Positions 15,201 through 30,200 of a stretch of DNA of 64,000 nucleotides are shown here, in pieces. The translations under genes were made by a program, and so were the position numbers. The stretch is taken from assembly GCA_024734495.1 (NCBI GenBank), contig JALMQS010000681.1, forward strand, positions 9,065,576-9,129,575. The letters are read 5' to 3'. Positions within the stretch are counted from its first letter, which is position 1. Each line of letters begins with the position of its first letter. The notes under the pieces were generated by a model. It did not search any database. It was not told the DNA's origin and saw only the letters and a list, made by a program, of their open reading frames with translations. The DNA comes from Forficula auricularia. Taxonomy: Eukaryota > Arthropoda > Insecta > Dermaptera > Forficulidae.

Positions 15201-18200
15201 GCATACACTCTGGAATGTCACAGAACAATGTCGAAAAATGATTAAATTATTAATTATTATTAAATTATTTATTTAATACTAATATTTGATCATTATTATT
15301 GATAATTAAGTTAAATAATTGTTAAAAATAATTATTAAGAATTTTTTTGAGATCTAATTGATTCATGTATTTTGTTTATTTGATGTAAAAATCGTAGAAA
15401 AAAATAGTTCTTATGAAAGTTGTTCAGTTTTTTTTGTAGATTAAGTAGACTTATAGAAAAATATAGGTTTCCATTTAAAAAACAGAACTTGACATTGAAA
15501 TACCCTTGAAAACTTGTTCTAGGTCGACAAACAATAGCGTAGTTTAGTTTCCCCTCTCGATATAAACAAACTTTTATTTGAAACTTTTTCCATATAATGC
15601 ACTGTTTTTGAGTTATAAGACTGTCTCAAGATAAAAAACTCACCCGGTCTATCTATATAACTTTTCACAAAAGTGTCTGTATCTAAATACGTACTTAAAA
15701 AAAGTATTTTCAACAACAACACTGTAAACATATAATATATTTATATTCTAAAAACAAAACCAAAGACCTTACCTATGCATTCTAAATTTTGTTTTTTTTC
15801 CATCAGTGAGACTTCTTTGACAAAGGTGATCTCGTCAGATGACGATTCATGGGATTCTTCATCAGACATTTTTTCTTTAACAATTTTCTTTTTTTTATTT
15901 CTTTTGTTTTTATCCTTTTTAGCCGTTTTTTTATCCTTATCTTCTACGACATCCTCCTCCTCATATTCAGTTTCACTTATTTCAATTACAATCTCTTCAT
16001 TATAGTCTTGTTGGTTTGTAAGTTCCGCTGTTCCTTTTTCTAGTTTAGTTACTACCGGTTTTAAATTATCATCGTCATCTAAAATATAAAAAATATTTAT
16101 TTTAAGATAGATTAATAAATTAATTATCTATTTCAATGCCGTTTTAGGACTTTCGGGGGTCCTGAGGAAGACTACATCCGGGGAGACTTAAATTATTTTC
16201 AATATTATCCTAACTTTATTTATAATAATTTGTATAATAGACCAGAATATTGTAGAATCTTATGGAATATCATGAAATTTCCAAGGAGTAGGCACGAATC
16301 TATATATTTACAGGATTTATGGGTTCACCAAGGGGTGAACCGCGATTGGAATTAGGAATGTACACGTCTTTGGAATTATGTGGAATTATTTTGAATTCAT
16401 TAGATAGTGCCCCTTCATCTATTGTCTTTGAAAGTAGAAGTGGAAGTAGGTTTTTTTTCGAGTCGAGCTGAAATCAATTATCCCCCCTAAAGCCCTCTTT
16501 AAGAGAAACACGCGGTTTTCCAACACTCAGCACCCAGATCATATCAGCGGAATCGGATTAGCCGAGAGCTAAGACACTAGCCTTCTAAGCCAGGAGTCCC
16601 GGGTTCGAGTCCGAGTCCCTGCATTGATATTTGACTGGCTATAATCTGATTCCTAGTCACCAATCCGTCTGGCAAGCGTGGTGACTTAATGCCAACCCCT
16701 TCCATTTGATGGAAGAGGCCTATATTCAGGAGTGGATTGTCGCTATCGACAGGCTAATGATGATGATGATGATCCACAGATACCTTCGACCCCTACCCAG
16801 CTCCATAAAAACCTTCTTCTTTTTTCACGATGGAGGGGCCAACCCAGACCTTTAGGGGATGCACCTTTTTGGTGTAACTCCTTCTCTAATAATTTTCATT
16901 AAAAAAAAGGTGTACACGATATTAGGTCGCGGTTCACCCCTCTGGGTTTACTATAAGAGAAACTTTTTTAATTGAAAATTTACCATTATGATTAGTGGCC
17001 CATGAACCAAAAGGGGCCCAATTTATTATTATTATAAAAATTTTAATTATATTGATGAGAGAAAGAGTATAGGATAAGGTGAGGCTCCTTTAGGTCTGGA
17101 TTAGACCCTGCAAAGAGAAAGGGTTGGAGTCGAAGGTACCTATGGATGGATTAATAAATAAATAACAGTTTTTCAGTTGTACCGGTTGGAAGCCCAAACA
17201 CCGAAATCCGCCACTGATTATTATTAACAATTTGTGAGTTTTTTGAATTTTAAAAAATATAACATTTTTCATCTTCATTCAGCTATTATCAAAGAAATTA
17301 TTTAATATATTTTTAATTTAGATGTCAGAAGGGTTCATCTCCTTGGAGGTCGCAACATGATATCAGGGAAGTTGGTTTTTAAACTAATTTAATAATTATT
17401 TTTTATGTAAATATCAGCGAGTATTTAAATTAAATAATTCAGATAGTTTATTCAATATATCTTAGGAATTATTTTATTATTTTGAAATGAGAAATATTTA
17501 AAAAAAAATAATAATTTTTTTTATTCTTTTTTATTTATTTATTGGCATCGGGTAAAAACCCATTTTGCCAGCCAATATCATAAAATTTTTAAGATATATA
17601 AAATAAATGTAAATTACAATATACCATATATATATATATGTATCGAAGGTTTGACTTTCATCATCAGTCTTTTTAATTGAAATATTTTTTGTTATTTCTT
17701 ATGAAAGAGATTAGAGGCTTTCGAAATGTGGTTCTACAGAAGAATGATGAATATCAAATGGATGGATAGAAATACAAATGAAGAAGTTCTTGGAAGAATC
17801 GGAGAAAAAGAACCTTGTGGAAGAGTCTGAAGAAGAGAGATCGAGGTCAGATGTTGTGATGGGGCACACACTGAGATATGGGGGACTGCTTAGGCAGAGG
17901 CCGGGGAACTTTTTAGCTATTATCCCAAAATATTTTTCCATAGGTCGCTATTACCCCTACATGAAAAGCAAAAAGCAAGGTAAATGTATCTTATCTTTTT
18001 ATATTAAACGAGCAATTCTTGTATATATATTTAGAATCGGTTTGTCGAAAAAGGGCTCTAACGATTTGGATGAAATTCACGGGTTAGACGGGTTTTTGTG
18101 TTGACAATTCGATCTATGAAGGTCTCATCTTCGGTTAAGTTGTTTTTGATGGGTTTTTTTGGTAATTGAAATAATTATTCACAGGTGGTTGTAGGAATAA

Positions 18201-21200
18201 AAATTTATAATTACATTTCTTTCTTATTTTATATTATAATTTATTTTTAATAAAATTAATTGGTTTTTTTATTTTAAATTGCACTAATAGATCATTACAA
18301 ATGTTATTATATATTAGAATTTGCCAATTTGATTAAATAAAGGTATTTTTCTATAGAATAATTTAATAGAATATCAATTTTATTCTCTTAAAAAATCCGA
18401 CAATTCGAAGGATCATACCTCCTTCTTCATGATTTAAAAGGGTCAAAATAAGGGAAGGGTGTAAATTAGTCATGTCGGAAAATAAATATTTTAATCGTTC
18501 ATATCTCGTCTTCGGAAAGTCGCAGAGCCTTGAAATTTGAAACTTAAGCTATTTAGAAGCAAAAAGTTACCGAGCATCGCTCGGTGCTCCAAGCACTTAT
18601 TTATTATTTATTGAATTAATTGGAATTTACATGAAAACTCTCTGTAAGTGAATAAAAATTGTAAACATTAACATAATTCAAACGCTTTTACGTTTTAGAA
18701 AAATGATGTTTCATTTTCGCTAAAATAACTTCAAAATTAGGACTTTTGACATGAGCGCAATTTGAATACAATCCTCGGCATTCAGCCGATTTCTTGCCGG
18801 GTTTAACTGGCTGCTTTTTAAAAAGAAAAAAATACACCAACACTCACCATGACGAAAAATGCATAACTTTTATTTATGTTTTTATATTTTTTTTAACTTT
18901 TATTAATTTTAAGATTTTGAATTCCTGGAAAAGCTATCAAACTAACAATACTATAATAGTTTATAAAATAAAAAAATTTAAAAAATGTCCTTTTTACCCC
19001 CGATAGTTTCATTTTTAACCCATTTGGGGTAATTTACCCCGGTTCCCTGACCACTGGCTTAGGGATATCTTGGAGGGGGAAGAGGGAAAGAAAGTGGAAG
19101 GCCCAGATTAGAATATTTCAACCAAATAATTGGGAATATGGGATGTGAGACATTTAGAAGAGGTCAAACAGCTAGCTAGTGGGGGACAGGAGTCGAGTGG
19201 AGACGGGTGGTTGCGTCAAACCAGTCTTAGGACTGTACGAGTATACTCAATAATGAAGATATTTCTTATGGGTTCAAATACCCGATTGGATTTAGTGTAA
19301 ATTCGTTTTGTTGTAAAGTACTAAGTTTATTTTGTGACAAGCTCACTATTATAACAAAACAAATTTACCTACATCCAATTGGGTATTTGAACCTATAAGA
19401 AATAACAGATAAAATATTTCTAATTAAAAAGACTGATGATGAAGGTTTCAAGACCTTGTAACTATAGTCTCTATATATTCTATACAGGTATTTGAAAAAA
19501 AAATTATTGTTTGTTTTATAATATAAATAAATACAATCTTTGAAAAAACAATCTTCAAACGTTTATCTAAAATCCAAACGTTTTGGAAGAATTTCTCCCC
19601 TGATCAATAGAATTTTAATTTATGAATAGTAAAAAGTTAAAAAGTTACTTAATACTTATATTGAAGTGTTATATTGTAATGTATATTATGTTGCTTTATA
19701 TTCAATACATTAAGGTAGTTGTTCCGCCAAATAGGTTTTCTTAGGATTTTTTTGAAATTTAGACAGATTATTATTTAAATACTTCTGCGTCGATTGATGC
19801 CAAAACGAAATTTATGAACAATATAGTTCCGAGATATTAAATTCCAAAGATAGTTTTTCAAACTCTTGATTTACAGGATATCGGAAAGTTTACATACATA
19901 TTTAATTATAATTAAGAAACCCTTCTTACCATTTTTATAAAAAACTAAACCAAGTTTAAGTAATAACCAATCCATATTTTAAGACAATTTTGATTAATAG
20001 TTACAACACAGTTTCTGAGATAATAAGGAATAAATAATGAAAAATGTTTAAAAAAAAATTTACACTAAAAAACAATTTGGCAACAGCGCATTTATTTAAC
20101 CAGCAAAAGATGTATAAAGGTGCGCATGCGCTAGATAATTATAATTTTCATAAGCTGTAACGTAACCGTTGATTACATTTGTTAAAAAATAAACAAAACG
20201 ACTTTTATAGAAATTTAAACTGTATTTTATCTTAAATTGAAAGTTTTTGCCGAGAGTAGCAGAACTTATATATATTGAAGGAGACAATAAAAGAGTGCGT
20301 CTTCTGCTGAATTATAAATTTTATTTATTTATAACGAGACTATAGTTTCGAGGGCTTTGCCCTCTTCATCAGTCTATTACAATGGAAACTATAGTCTCGT
20401 TATAAATAAATAAAATTTATAATTCCAGCAGAAGCATACACTCTTTATATTGCTCTCCTTCAATGTATTTTTATCTGTTATTTTAATATAAAAATATTCA
20501 ATTTCTTACAATGGTGCCAAATTTGTCAAACGAGCACGGGATTGGCTAGAATCGGTACATAAACAGCAAAAAGTTTTGGGCTTATGAATTATGAATCCTT
20601 ATTGTCTGTTCTATATAGTCTAACATTAACTTTTTGCTAGTATTGTCGCAAACAACTACCTTAAGCAACTTTTTTCTTTTGTACGATTTATAAATTAAAA
20701 TTCCATTGATCAAGGGAAGTTTAGATTTTAATAAACGTTTGAAGATTGTTTTTTCAAAGATTAGTATTTGTTTATTTGCATAACAGAGGACCTTAATTTC
20801 TCTTTATTAATTTGTGATTTAGTTAAGTTAAGAGACTTCTTATTGAAGAAATAATTTTCTTCCAGGTAAATATTTCCAAAGCGAAGTTACACAGGGGCTT
20901 CCAGCAACGGTGTATGTGACCGGACGAGGCTCTTGCAAGTTCCAATTGAATTAATCTTGCTGGGGCACATGTGTGTCTCTATATAAAAATAAAAATAATA
21001 AAGCACCCACCTGATGATGATTCCGTTTCCGTTTCCATTTTGTCTTCTGGTGGATTTTCTTCTGTTTTGCTGTCTGGCTTAGGAGTGAAATCAATATCGA
21101 GACCTTTATTATCTAATTGAATATTCAAGCTGCTCATTGCAATCGCTAAAGTTTCATCTCTATCTTTTATAAGTCTTGTAAGTCCACCAAAATCTGGATC

Positions 21201-24200
21201 AATTCTAAAATTAAAATTTAACAACATTAAATTTCACATTATTGAATCATAATTATTTTGATATACGAGCTTTTCGTGCGTGCTTCGGCACGCCCTCGAA
21301 GCTCGGCCCTCCGGGCTGGTGCCCTGGCGGGCAGCGTCTCGGCCCAAAAATTTTATTCCTCTTAAAAAACCACACTCCAAATGTATACCGGTAAACTACC
21401 GAAAATACATTGTCTCTTAAAAGTTTTAGTGGCGAGGGGGGGAATAATGATCAATATATTTAATGTTTCTTAATTTAAAATGAATTGGAGTCTTTCATTT
21501 CAAAATTCGAGTCCAAATTAGAAATTAGAATTTCAAATTTGCCTGGTTAATGAAAATCGATTGGAGCCATCAGTTTAAAATCCGCGCTGACAATTATATT
21601 TCAAATTTGCCTCGTTAATTAATATATTTAAGTCCGTCTCCTAAAGAAAATCTCTATCAAATATATTTAATGTTTCTTAATTTAAAATCTATTGGTGTTT
21701 TTTCATTTTCATTCGAGTTCAAATGAATACAATATTATCTCGACACAAAGACCAAATCAAAAATATCTAGTTTTAGTAACACAAATCAAGATACAAATAT
21801 TAATGTTGCAATGGTGTAATCGCTAGAGCTAATGGCCATTGTTTCAAGAGTTCGTCGGTTCGATTTTAGGCAAGAGCGTAATTTTTTTAGAGAAATTTCG
21901 CTAAGCGTTGTTACAAATTAATCTAGACAAATATATATAGTATATATTATATTATAAACATATTATAAAAAAAGTTTCTAAAATTTAATTCAGCGAGGTT
22001 TCGCCTCCAATCAAGGATTCCTCTGACTATACATTCGATTACTTAGTTATCGTAGTCAAATGATAATAGAAACCTTGCATTCATAAGTTCAATTATCAAA
22101 TTACAAATCAACTCAATCAATCACAAACAGTACATATACTTTTAAGCCTGATTGGAGGCGAAACGTCACTGAATTAATTTTACTTAGGGAAAGTGGTGTA
22201 GGTTTTAGGTGAAACATGATATTAATTAATAAAGTAAAGGAAGTTAGTTACTGAATGAAATAAAAGCCAAGAGTTTATACAAACTCAATATTTCGGATTA
22301 TTATCCATCACCAGGAGTTTACAGATTAAAAACTCAGATTTTAATCTGTAAACTCCTGGTGATGGATCGAATAATCCGAAATATATTGAGTTTGTATAAA
22401 CATCTTTGAGTTTTATTTCATTCACTGTGAAACTACACTCCCTTTACTTTATTAATTTCACTGAATTAATTTTTGTTTTCAATTCACAAGTACTAATATT
22501 TCAATTTCTTGTTAATGTTTATATCACGAAACTTAAAAAAAAATGTACTTAGGAATTTATTTATTTATATCAGCCTTTTTCCTTTAATGATGACTTGTAT
22601 CAAGGTTGAAGCCGAAAATGTGTTTAAGAATATGTTGATTTGAATATATGGGAATATTAAAAGCAATATTAAAATATATCTTGTATTAGTTTTCCCTTTA
22701 AAATGATGGAAAATGCAGAGGGTGTGCCAGGAATTTTGAAACGTCGGAACATATAACGACATGACCCATCGGCTTTAGAACTAAAATAGGGAAGTTATTG
22801 ACAAATTGATGGGAATACCTGAGGGGTTATCTAATCCAGAAGATATACGTCCTAATTAAAAGAATAGACAGATTATGAGAGATTTCAAGTTGACTGATAG
22901 AAATAGATTTAAATTCTCTTAAGAAAATCACAAGAGAGTGTCATCTATTAGATCCGATGGAATGAATTATTTTTAATCGTTAGAGGCGTCGATGAGCGCC
23001 AACGCGCGCGTGCGCATTCTATCCAAAAATGCCACGAGCGCGTTGGCGCTTAATGTGTTCCTTTAGAGAGAAAAAGTCAAAAAAAATCCGGTTATTTTGA
23101 TTTCTAGGTGCAGCGATACGGCAAATGTATCTGTCACAAAAAAGAGAGGAAACTTCGAATCTATAAAAAATAAACCATCAATGTATCACACATATAATCA
23201 ATTTATGGGCGGAGTAGACGAGAGCGACAAAATGCTATACACCTATTTGGATGAACAAAAAACTCTCAAATTTTGGAAAAAGGTTGTATTTGCTGTATTT
23301 GGAAGTATGTTGCTGAATGCAAATATATTGTGTAGTGAGAAAAATATTGGCAAAAAAATGACGAGATTGAAATTTACAACGAGTATAATTGAAGATTTAG
23401 AAGAGAAATGGTTGCTCCACAAAAATAGACCAGAAACGGCTACTCCGACTACATCTTCCCCTCAAAGTTCCATAAATGTTCTTTGTATTTTATTATTCTT
23501 GTACAAGTTTTTATTAATAAAACACCGAAAAAATTATTAAAATTGAATAATTTTTGGAAGAGATACAGTTTTTTTTCGAGACAAGGGTAAATGACATAAA
23601 AAACAAAAGATTTCTTTGGCATTTTTAAGTAGATATGAGTAAAAATCAATGGCACTAAAACGGTTAATTATATAGTCAGAAGGGTTGTTTTTCACTCGAT
23701 TCCCGAGGGACTGAAAAACAACCCTTTATAATTAAAAATAATCCATTCTATCGGATCTAATAGATGACACTCTCTTATGATTTTCTAAGAAAATAGAATA
23801 GATTGATAGAATTAGTTCGTTTGTATGATTATATTTATATGGATCACGGATATTGTGTGTAGCTACATATTCAGGGCCCTGGAGTAATTGAAATCGGTGA
23901 GCCCCCTTGCTTTTATTTATTTATTCATTTAGTAATTTAACGAGCAGCTACACCCTTTTTACAAAAAATAATATTGGAATTAACATAAAGAAACAGATCT
24001 GTTGAAATTGGTTTTGAAAATTTTGTTTAGAAATCATTCATTTTTACAAGTTTAATTGTATAAAATGTTAAATTTATAATGTATATTTTCTGAAATGAGA
24101 ATTATGATAAGTCAAATGTTTACTTTAAAATATTTAGGTGCGTATATATATCTAAATATTTTTTGTCTACTTAATAGAAAATCTGGCTAATCATAAAAAA

Positions 24201-27200
24201 AAATATACAAAATAAATTTTTATTTCCGGCCTCATCATTCCACTGCTCCAAAGTAGCACCCTTCATCACGGAACTCGAATAGTTTTATTTTATTTTATTT
24301 TAAAAGAAAACTAACTTTATTTATATAATTTAATAAATAAATAAATATTAATTTTGAAGATGGAGACACGGTTAAATTTTATATTTTTTATAGATTTTTA
24401 GATAAAACTGCTAAGGTAACGGCAGCAGTAGTTGACCATTTGGACATAAAACTTTAATTAATAAGGATCCAGATGGAAGAATTCCCTTGAAAAAAATAAT
24501 CTTTGCACACTAGAGAGCATGACCTGTCTATAGATTTTTTCAAGGGAATCCTTCCATCTGGATCCTTATTAATTAAAGTTCTTATGTCGAAATAGTCAAC
24601 TACTGGCGCACGGTCAACTACTGCTGCCTTTATCTTGCCAATAATATCTCGGTGTAGTATAATTTATTTAAAGTTGTCCTTCTTCAGAGCCTTAACATTT
24701 TATTTTACTCCCCTAAAAATAGAAACATTTTGGAAATTTTAATATTTGTTAGCTAGCTTCTCTAAGTACAGACACAGTGATGAATATGTGTAATATGTGA
24801 CGTTTCCATTTTAAAAAAAAATATTTAGCCCCTGAAGAAGGATACAATTTGAGGATCTGAAAGTAAATAAATTTTATTATAGCAAAAAATGGCCGAAGTT
24901 TTATTTAACAAAAATAATATAAGGTTGGCAACTAAGTAATTGCGGATTTCACTCATAGATGGCTTCAGTTGAATTTTTAGGTTTGCTGGCGTAGTCCAAA
25001 TGTAAAACACATTTTGTTATTTGATAGTTGGCAATTCAGCTGTCAATCAGTAAAAAAGTTTTTGATCGGTTGCGTAGTTTTCGTTTGGCGTTCGTTGAAA
25101 AATGGAAAAATCAAAAGGAACATTTTCGTCATATTTTGCTTTTTATTTCCGCAAAGGGAAAAACGCAACGCACGCAAAGTTATGTGCTGTTTATGGCGAC
25201 GAAGCCTTTAAAGAACGGCAGTGTCAAAATTGGTTTGCCAAATTTCGTTCTGGTGATTTTTCACTCAAAGATGAAAAACGCTCTGGTCGTCCAGTTGAAG
25301 TTGATGACGACCTAATCAAAGCAATAATCGATTCGGATCGTCACAGTACAACACGTGAGATTGCAGAGAAGCTTCATGTATCACATACATGCATTGAAAA
25401 TCACTTAAAACAACTTGGCTATGTTCAAAAACTCGATACATGGGTTCCTCACGAACTGAAAGAAACGCATTTAACGCAACGCATTAACATCTGCGATTTG
25501 CTAAAGAAACGTAATGAAAATGATCCATTTTTAAAACGACTGATAACTGGCGATGAAAAATGGGTTGTTTACAACAATATCAAGCGGAAAAGATCGTGGA
25601 GCAGGCCAGGTGAACCAGCTCAAACAACATCAAAAGAAGGTTTTGTTATCAGTTTGGTGGGATTACAAAGGAATTGTCTACTTTGAACTCTTACCACCCA
25701 ACCGAACGATCAATTCTGTTGTCTACATTGAACAACTAACGAAATTAAACAATGCAGTTGAAGAAAAGCGGGCCGAATTGACAAATCGAAAAAGTGTTGT
25801 ATTCCATCATGACAATGCAAGGCCACACACATCTTTGGTCACTCGGCAAAAATTATTGGAGCTTGGTTGGGATGTTTTGCCACATCCACCATATAGTCCT
25901 GACCTTGCACCATCTGATTACTTTTTATTTCGATCTTTACAAAACTCCTTGAATGGTAAAAATTTCAATAATGATGATGATGTCAAATTGTACCTGATTC
26001 AGTTTTTTGCTAATAAAAACCAGAAGTTTTATGAACGTGGGATTATGATGCTGTCTGAAAGATGGCAAAGGTCATTGATCAAAATGGGCAATACATTACA
26101 GAATAAAATTATTTAGTTCCGTGAAAAATTGTCTATGATTTTCTAAAAAAAAAAAAAAATTACTTAGCTGCCAATCCAATATAAATAAATATTAGTTTTT
26201 CGTGGATTTATACATATCTAGTGCAAGCTAGATGATTATTGTACGGGCAGGAGTCTTGGATGCCTTCCGGGCGTTCCTCGCTTTAGATATTTTTCAAAAT
26301 TTACAATTTATATTTATCTAGCCAATTCCAGAGTCGATTTATCGCATATCAAATTCATTTTGCGCAAAATTTCACAAAAAAAAGCTCGGTAGAAGTGGGT
26401 GAAAATTCCATTCCACAATTCTATCCAGGAAGATTGAGAAAACAATAGACCCAATAGGCCGTGTGTTTTTACTCTGCTGCCTCGTCATTAATTTCTCCAA
26501 TATCATATTACAGCCATAAAGTTAAGGTACAATATAACAAGATAAATAGTTACCTATCCTCCACATCTTTAGCCAAAGCCTCTTTAATCAACTTGATGAC
26601 TTGTTTGGAACGTTTGGAAGCTTTCAAAGAGGCTGCTATAATTAAATCATGGTTAGACAAAGGTCTTCCATATAAATGCAATCCACAGAGTTCTCCGAAT
26701 CCATTCACTGCCAATATAATCTGTGTTTCAGATACTTGTTCTTCAAGAAGATTTGGGTCAGCGATTATATCTTTTCTAAAAATACAAATGTTTTTTTATG
26801 AATTAAAAAGAGAGAAATATTTTAAAAAATGAGTTTTTTCCCTTTATAGGAAGTTGATCAAAGCGTGTGTCATCTGCTTGATTTAAATAAACATATACAG
26901 ATAAAATAAATATAAATCTTTTAAAAAACAATCCTCAAACGTTTAATAATAAAAGCCAAAACGTTCCGGAGAATATCTCCTTCATCAATGGAATTTTTAA
27001 ATCGTTAAAAAAAATTGCTTTCTCTAATGAGATAAATAATAATAATACACATATTGATATACATACATAAATAAATATTATATAAATGAATTGGGTGTTT
27101 AAGAGGAAAACTTCAAAAATGGATTTTGCAGTTAAAATATAATTAGATATAGAAATTAAGGCATAATAAATACAAAATATTTTCATAGTAGCTATTTTTT

Positions 27201-30200
27201 AGTGATTTAAGAGTTATTATTCTTTATTAATTGAAAATATAGACAAAAAAATAATAATATAAATAATTAGTAATGAAGCTGTTGAAGCTTTTATTTTTTG
27301 TGATTAATTTGATTAAAGTTTAAATTTATTATTTAACAATCACACATGATATGCTTTATAATTATTTATTGAAACAAATAATAATACTTGAGAACGATCG
27401 CAGAATAAGTCGATCGAAACGTCGTATTAAAATTGTAATTATTTGTTTCAATAAATAATTATAAAGTAATCATGTGTGATTTAAATAAAAATTTAAACTT
27501 TAATATAAATAATATTAACATGCAGTGTCGTAGCTATGTAGATAAGTGTAACGTGCACTCGCACAGGATCGGGGCTGTCTAGAGAGCCCTGAAATGCGCT
27601 CGAAATACAATAAACTTATAGCAAAAATGATAATAAAGTTAAATTGAATAATACTAAATATCGTCGCCTTAGAGTGTAAACCTGCTAACTCACAGCAAGG
27701 AAATTTTACAGGGTATTAATATGTCATATGTGATAAAAAAATGGATTTAGCAGGTATACACTCTAAGGCGACGATATTATTAATAATGAAATTAAGTTAT
27801 TACGGAAAAATCGATTGTTATTTATATTATTTAATTATTTATTGATATTTGTTTTAAAGGGCCCAAATTTAACACCAAGCACAGGGCCCTTTATAGGCTA
27901 TATATGGCACTGATAGATATCAAAACAGAAAAACGATAATTTGGAGTTACGTTTCAAACACCACAGAAATAAATTGGAGGAAGAGTGAAAACGTAGCAAT
28001 TGGTCACAAGCTCTTGACTATAAAAATTAAATTATTTACCTAATTTAAAATTAATTGAAAAAAAGAAAGAAAGAATGAATGCATAAGTAATAATTAATTG
28101 AATTTGTTTTTCTGGGCATGGATGGGTTTATTTATATCCGGATAATCGGAGCTAAAAAAGAAAGATAAGGGAACAGCATTCGGAAGAGTCAACATCTTAA
28201 GCCATCAATTCCGAACTTGGAAGTTCATCAAATTTGGTCTAAGACCACTTTTGAATGGGACCCGAGCAAAACATATTAGTAAACTTTTCCATGACTGCTC
28301 AATCGATTCTGTGGCTTCATAATCTCCTAAAAAGCTAATTTATCATTTGTATATTGATTTATGCATTCATTTCTTCTTTTAATCAAAAGTTAAAAAAAAT
28401 TCAATCCATCTCAAACTTTTCATATTTAACTCAACCCTTTCAAGATCCATTTAAACTTTTCAAGACTAAGTACACTGTACGGAATTTTTTTCATAGAACC
28501 ATTTAGGTTAGAATGTTGGAACTTGGCACAAAGCTGTAATTTATTAATATACACTTTTGTGCTAAATTTCAACAATCATTACAACCGTTACTAAACTCAA
28601 CAGCAAAAAGGTGGACTTCTTTCTAGCTAAGGGACAAGGAGCTTCGCGCCCCTGTACCCCTCTCTTCCTCTTTAGATTCGAGAAATAAATGTGGTCCTGG
28701 TAAGAACACTTCTATACATAATAGTCAAATTGGGGAATATATGGCCTTTCGTTTGGCTGTCTATATTGAACAAAAATTTGAAGACAGACAGATCTGTAAA
28801 GTTTGGTATAATGGCCTAGAATTTTCATTTCTTGACCATCGACTCCATTTTGGGTGGCTAGTTTTTAAATTTCTAGTTCTCTAGGAGCCCACAGAATATG
28901 TACGTATAAAAAAATGGTTCATTTTGGTCAAAAAACCTAGAATTTTCATTCTTTGAGTCTCTTTCCCATTTAGACTGGCCTGGCAACTCGCCAGACCTCA
29001 ACCCGATCGAAAATGTATGGGCGGCCCTTAAAAAGAAATTTGCAAAAATAAAATAATTACTAACAAAAGGGACTTGATAGAAAATATTATTAAAGCATGG
29101 CACAATACACCTGCACTTCAAGAAATAGCCAAAAAAATGAATGCCAGCCAGCATTGCCGCAGCGCATACAAAATGGGATTGCTCGAAAGGAAGCATTCAC
29201 TAAATATTAAAAGTGTATTTTGAATTGTATTTGTATTGTCCTAAGCTAATAAACCTATGAAGATAACAATTGAAACGATATTATGAGTTTAATAGTAAGC
29301 TAAACCCTTAAAAATGTATGAAAGATATAATTTTTCAAATGAGTATAATAATTTGGCCATCCACTGTGTAATGTGGTTTATTTCATAATGTTTTAATTTT
29401 AATAAACTATTCAATCACCAGAGCTTTAATTACATTGTTAAAATTAGTGTAATTATTTACAACAAACAGAGGACACACTCTTTGATTTATTTTTATAAAT
29501 TCAACAAAACGATCAATTTTTTTTAGATTTTAATTCTTTTCAATTCTTACCCTTGATTGTATATCGAGTAACTAATGCAAATTGGATGATGATAAAGCGT
29601 GAGCGCTACATATTCCTTTTCCGATTCCGGATGGATTATCAATCGTTTGTTTTCTACGGTCACCTGTGGATATCGAAAATGAGCGAGGGCAGCGAGCGCT
29701 GCAATTGATGCGGCATCAATAAAATTCCCTTCGTGATTAAAAACGGTAACATCCACACGTATAGCCCAGACCTAGAAAAAAGAAATGAATTTTATTTATT
29801 TAAAAGAGAAAGAATTTAATTTTAAGACAAATTTTAGGATTTTAATAGAAATATTTTTATATTGCGATATCAAGTATTTTTAAAAAAATAAAAAGATGCT
29901 CAAATCTTTAGTTTTATATTTATTTATTTAATTTAATAAATATTTGAAAATCGAGATGAAATTATATTTTTTATATTATTTAAGTAAAACACATTGTGAA
30001 TTTGATTTGATAAATTTACTTTAAGATAGTTCTTTCCCAAATGCAAAAATTCAAGAAGTCTTCGAAACTTGGAATATAAGTCATTAAAAGCATAATACAC
30101 ATACTCTTAAAATTTGAAGACGATTTACCACACCAAACATGAAATAATTGCAATTAAAAATGAAATTTTTTTATACCAATATGGTAGATTGGGAAAGAGT

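Larger units (their letters stand above)
17600..19500. mobile_element. F1 hammerhead element split by nested insertions
   Basis: A degenerate minus-strand F1 core (about 17640-17680) and a plus-strand core (19430-19473) are the two arms. Inner arm sequence CTTTTTAATTGAAATATTTT at about 17670 returns inverted at 19410. Between them lie an RTE-like tail carrying an hAT insertion, and a small palindrome (19268-19400). Confidence 0.65.
19710..20664. mobile_element. M1 MITE (TTAAGGTAGTTG) with nested F1 insertion
   Basis: TTAAGGTAGTTGTTCCGCC at the left and its inverse at the right. The copy matches 62777-63487 apart from the 231-bp insertion at 20233-20463. Confidence 0.88.
22181..22457. mobile_element. 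F3 hammerhead-bearing fold-back insertion (277 bp)
   Basis: Flanked by the exact 15-base direct repeat TCACTGAATTAATTT (22166-22180, 22458-22472). It starts TTACTTAGGGAAAGTGGTGT and holds an inverted pair of CTGGTGA...GAAAT cores. Sister insertions are at 32878-33085 and 40735-40896. Confidence 0.85.

Noticed and set aside
15775..16043. Two plus-strand ORFs rich in F, S and L
   Set aside because: They are the reverse of EXOSC9 exon 6, whose acidic and Lys-rich codons give this pattern.
24650..24660. CRISPR arrays or bacterial operon features anywhere in the window
   Set aside because: No regularly spaced short repeats with unique spacers. Spliced genes and TE content show an animal genome.
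27385..27432. Calling the F4 motif an active hammerhead
   Set aside because: Two core positions deviate and an extra C sits before stem II. Kept only as a tentative hammerhead-like repeat.
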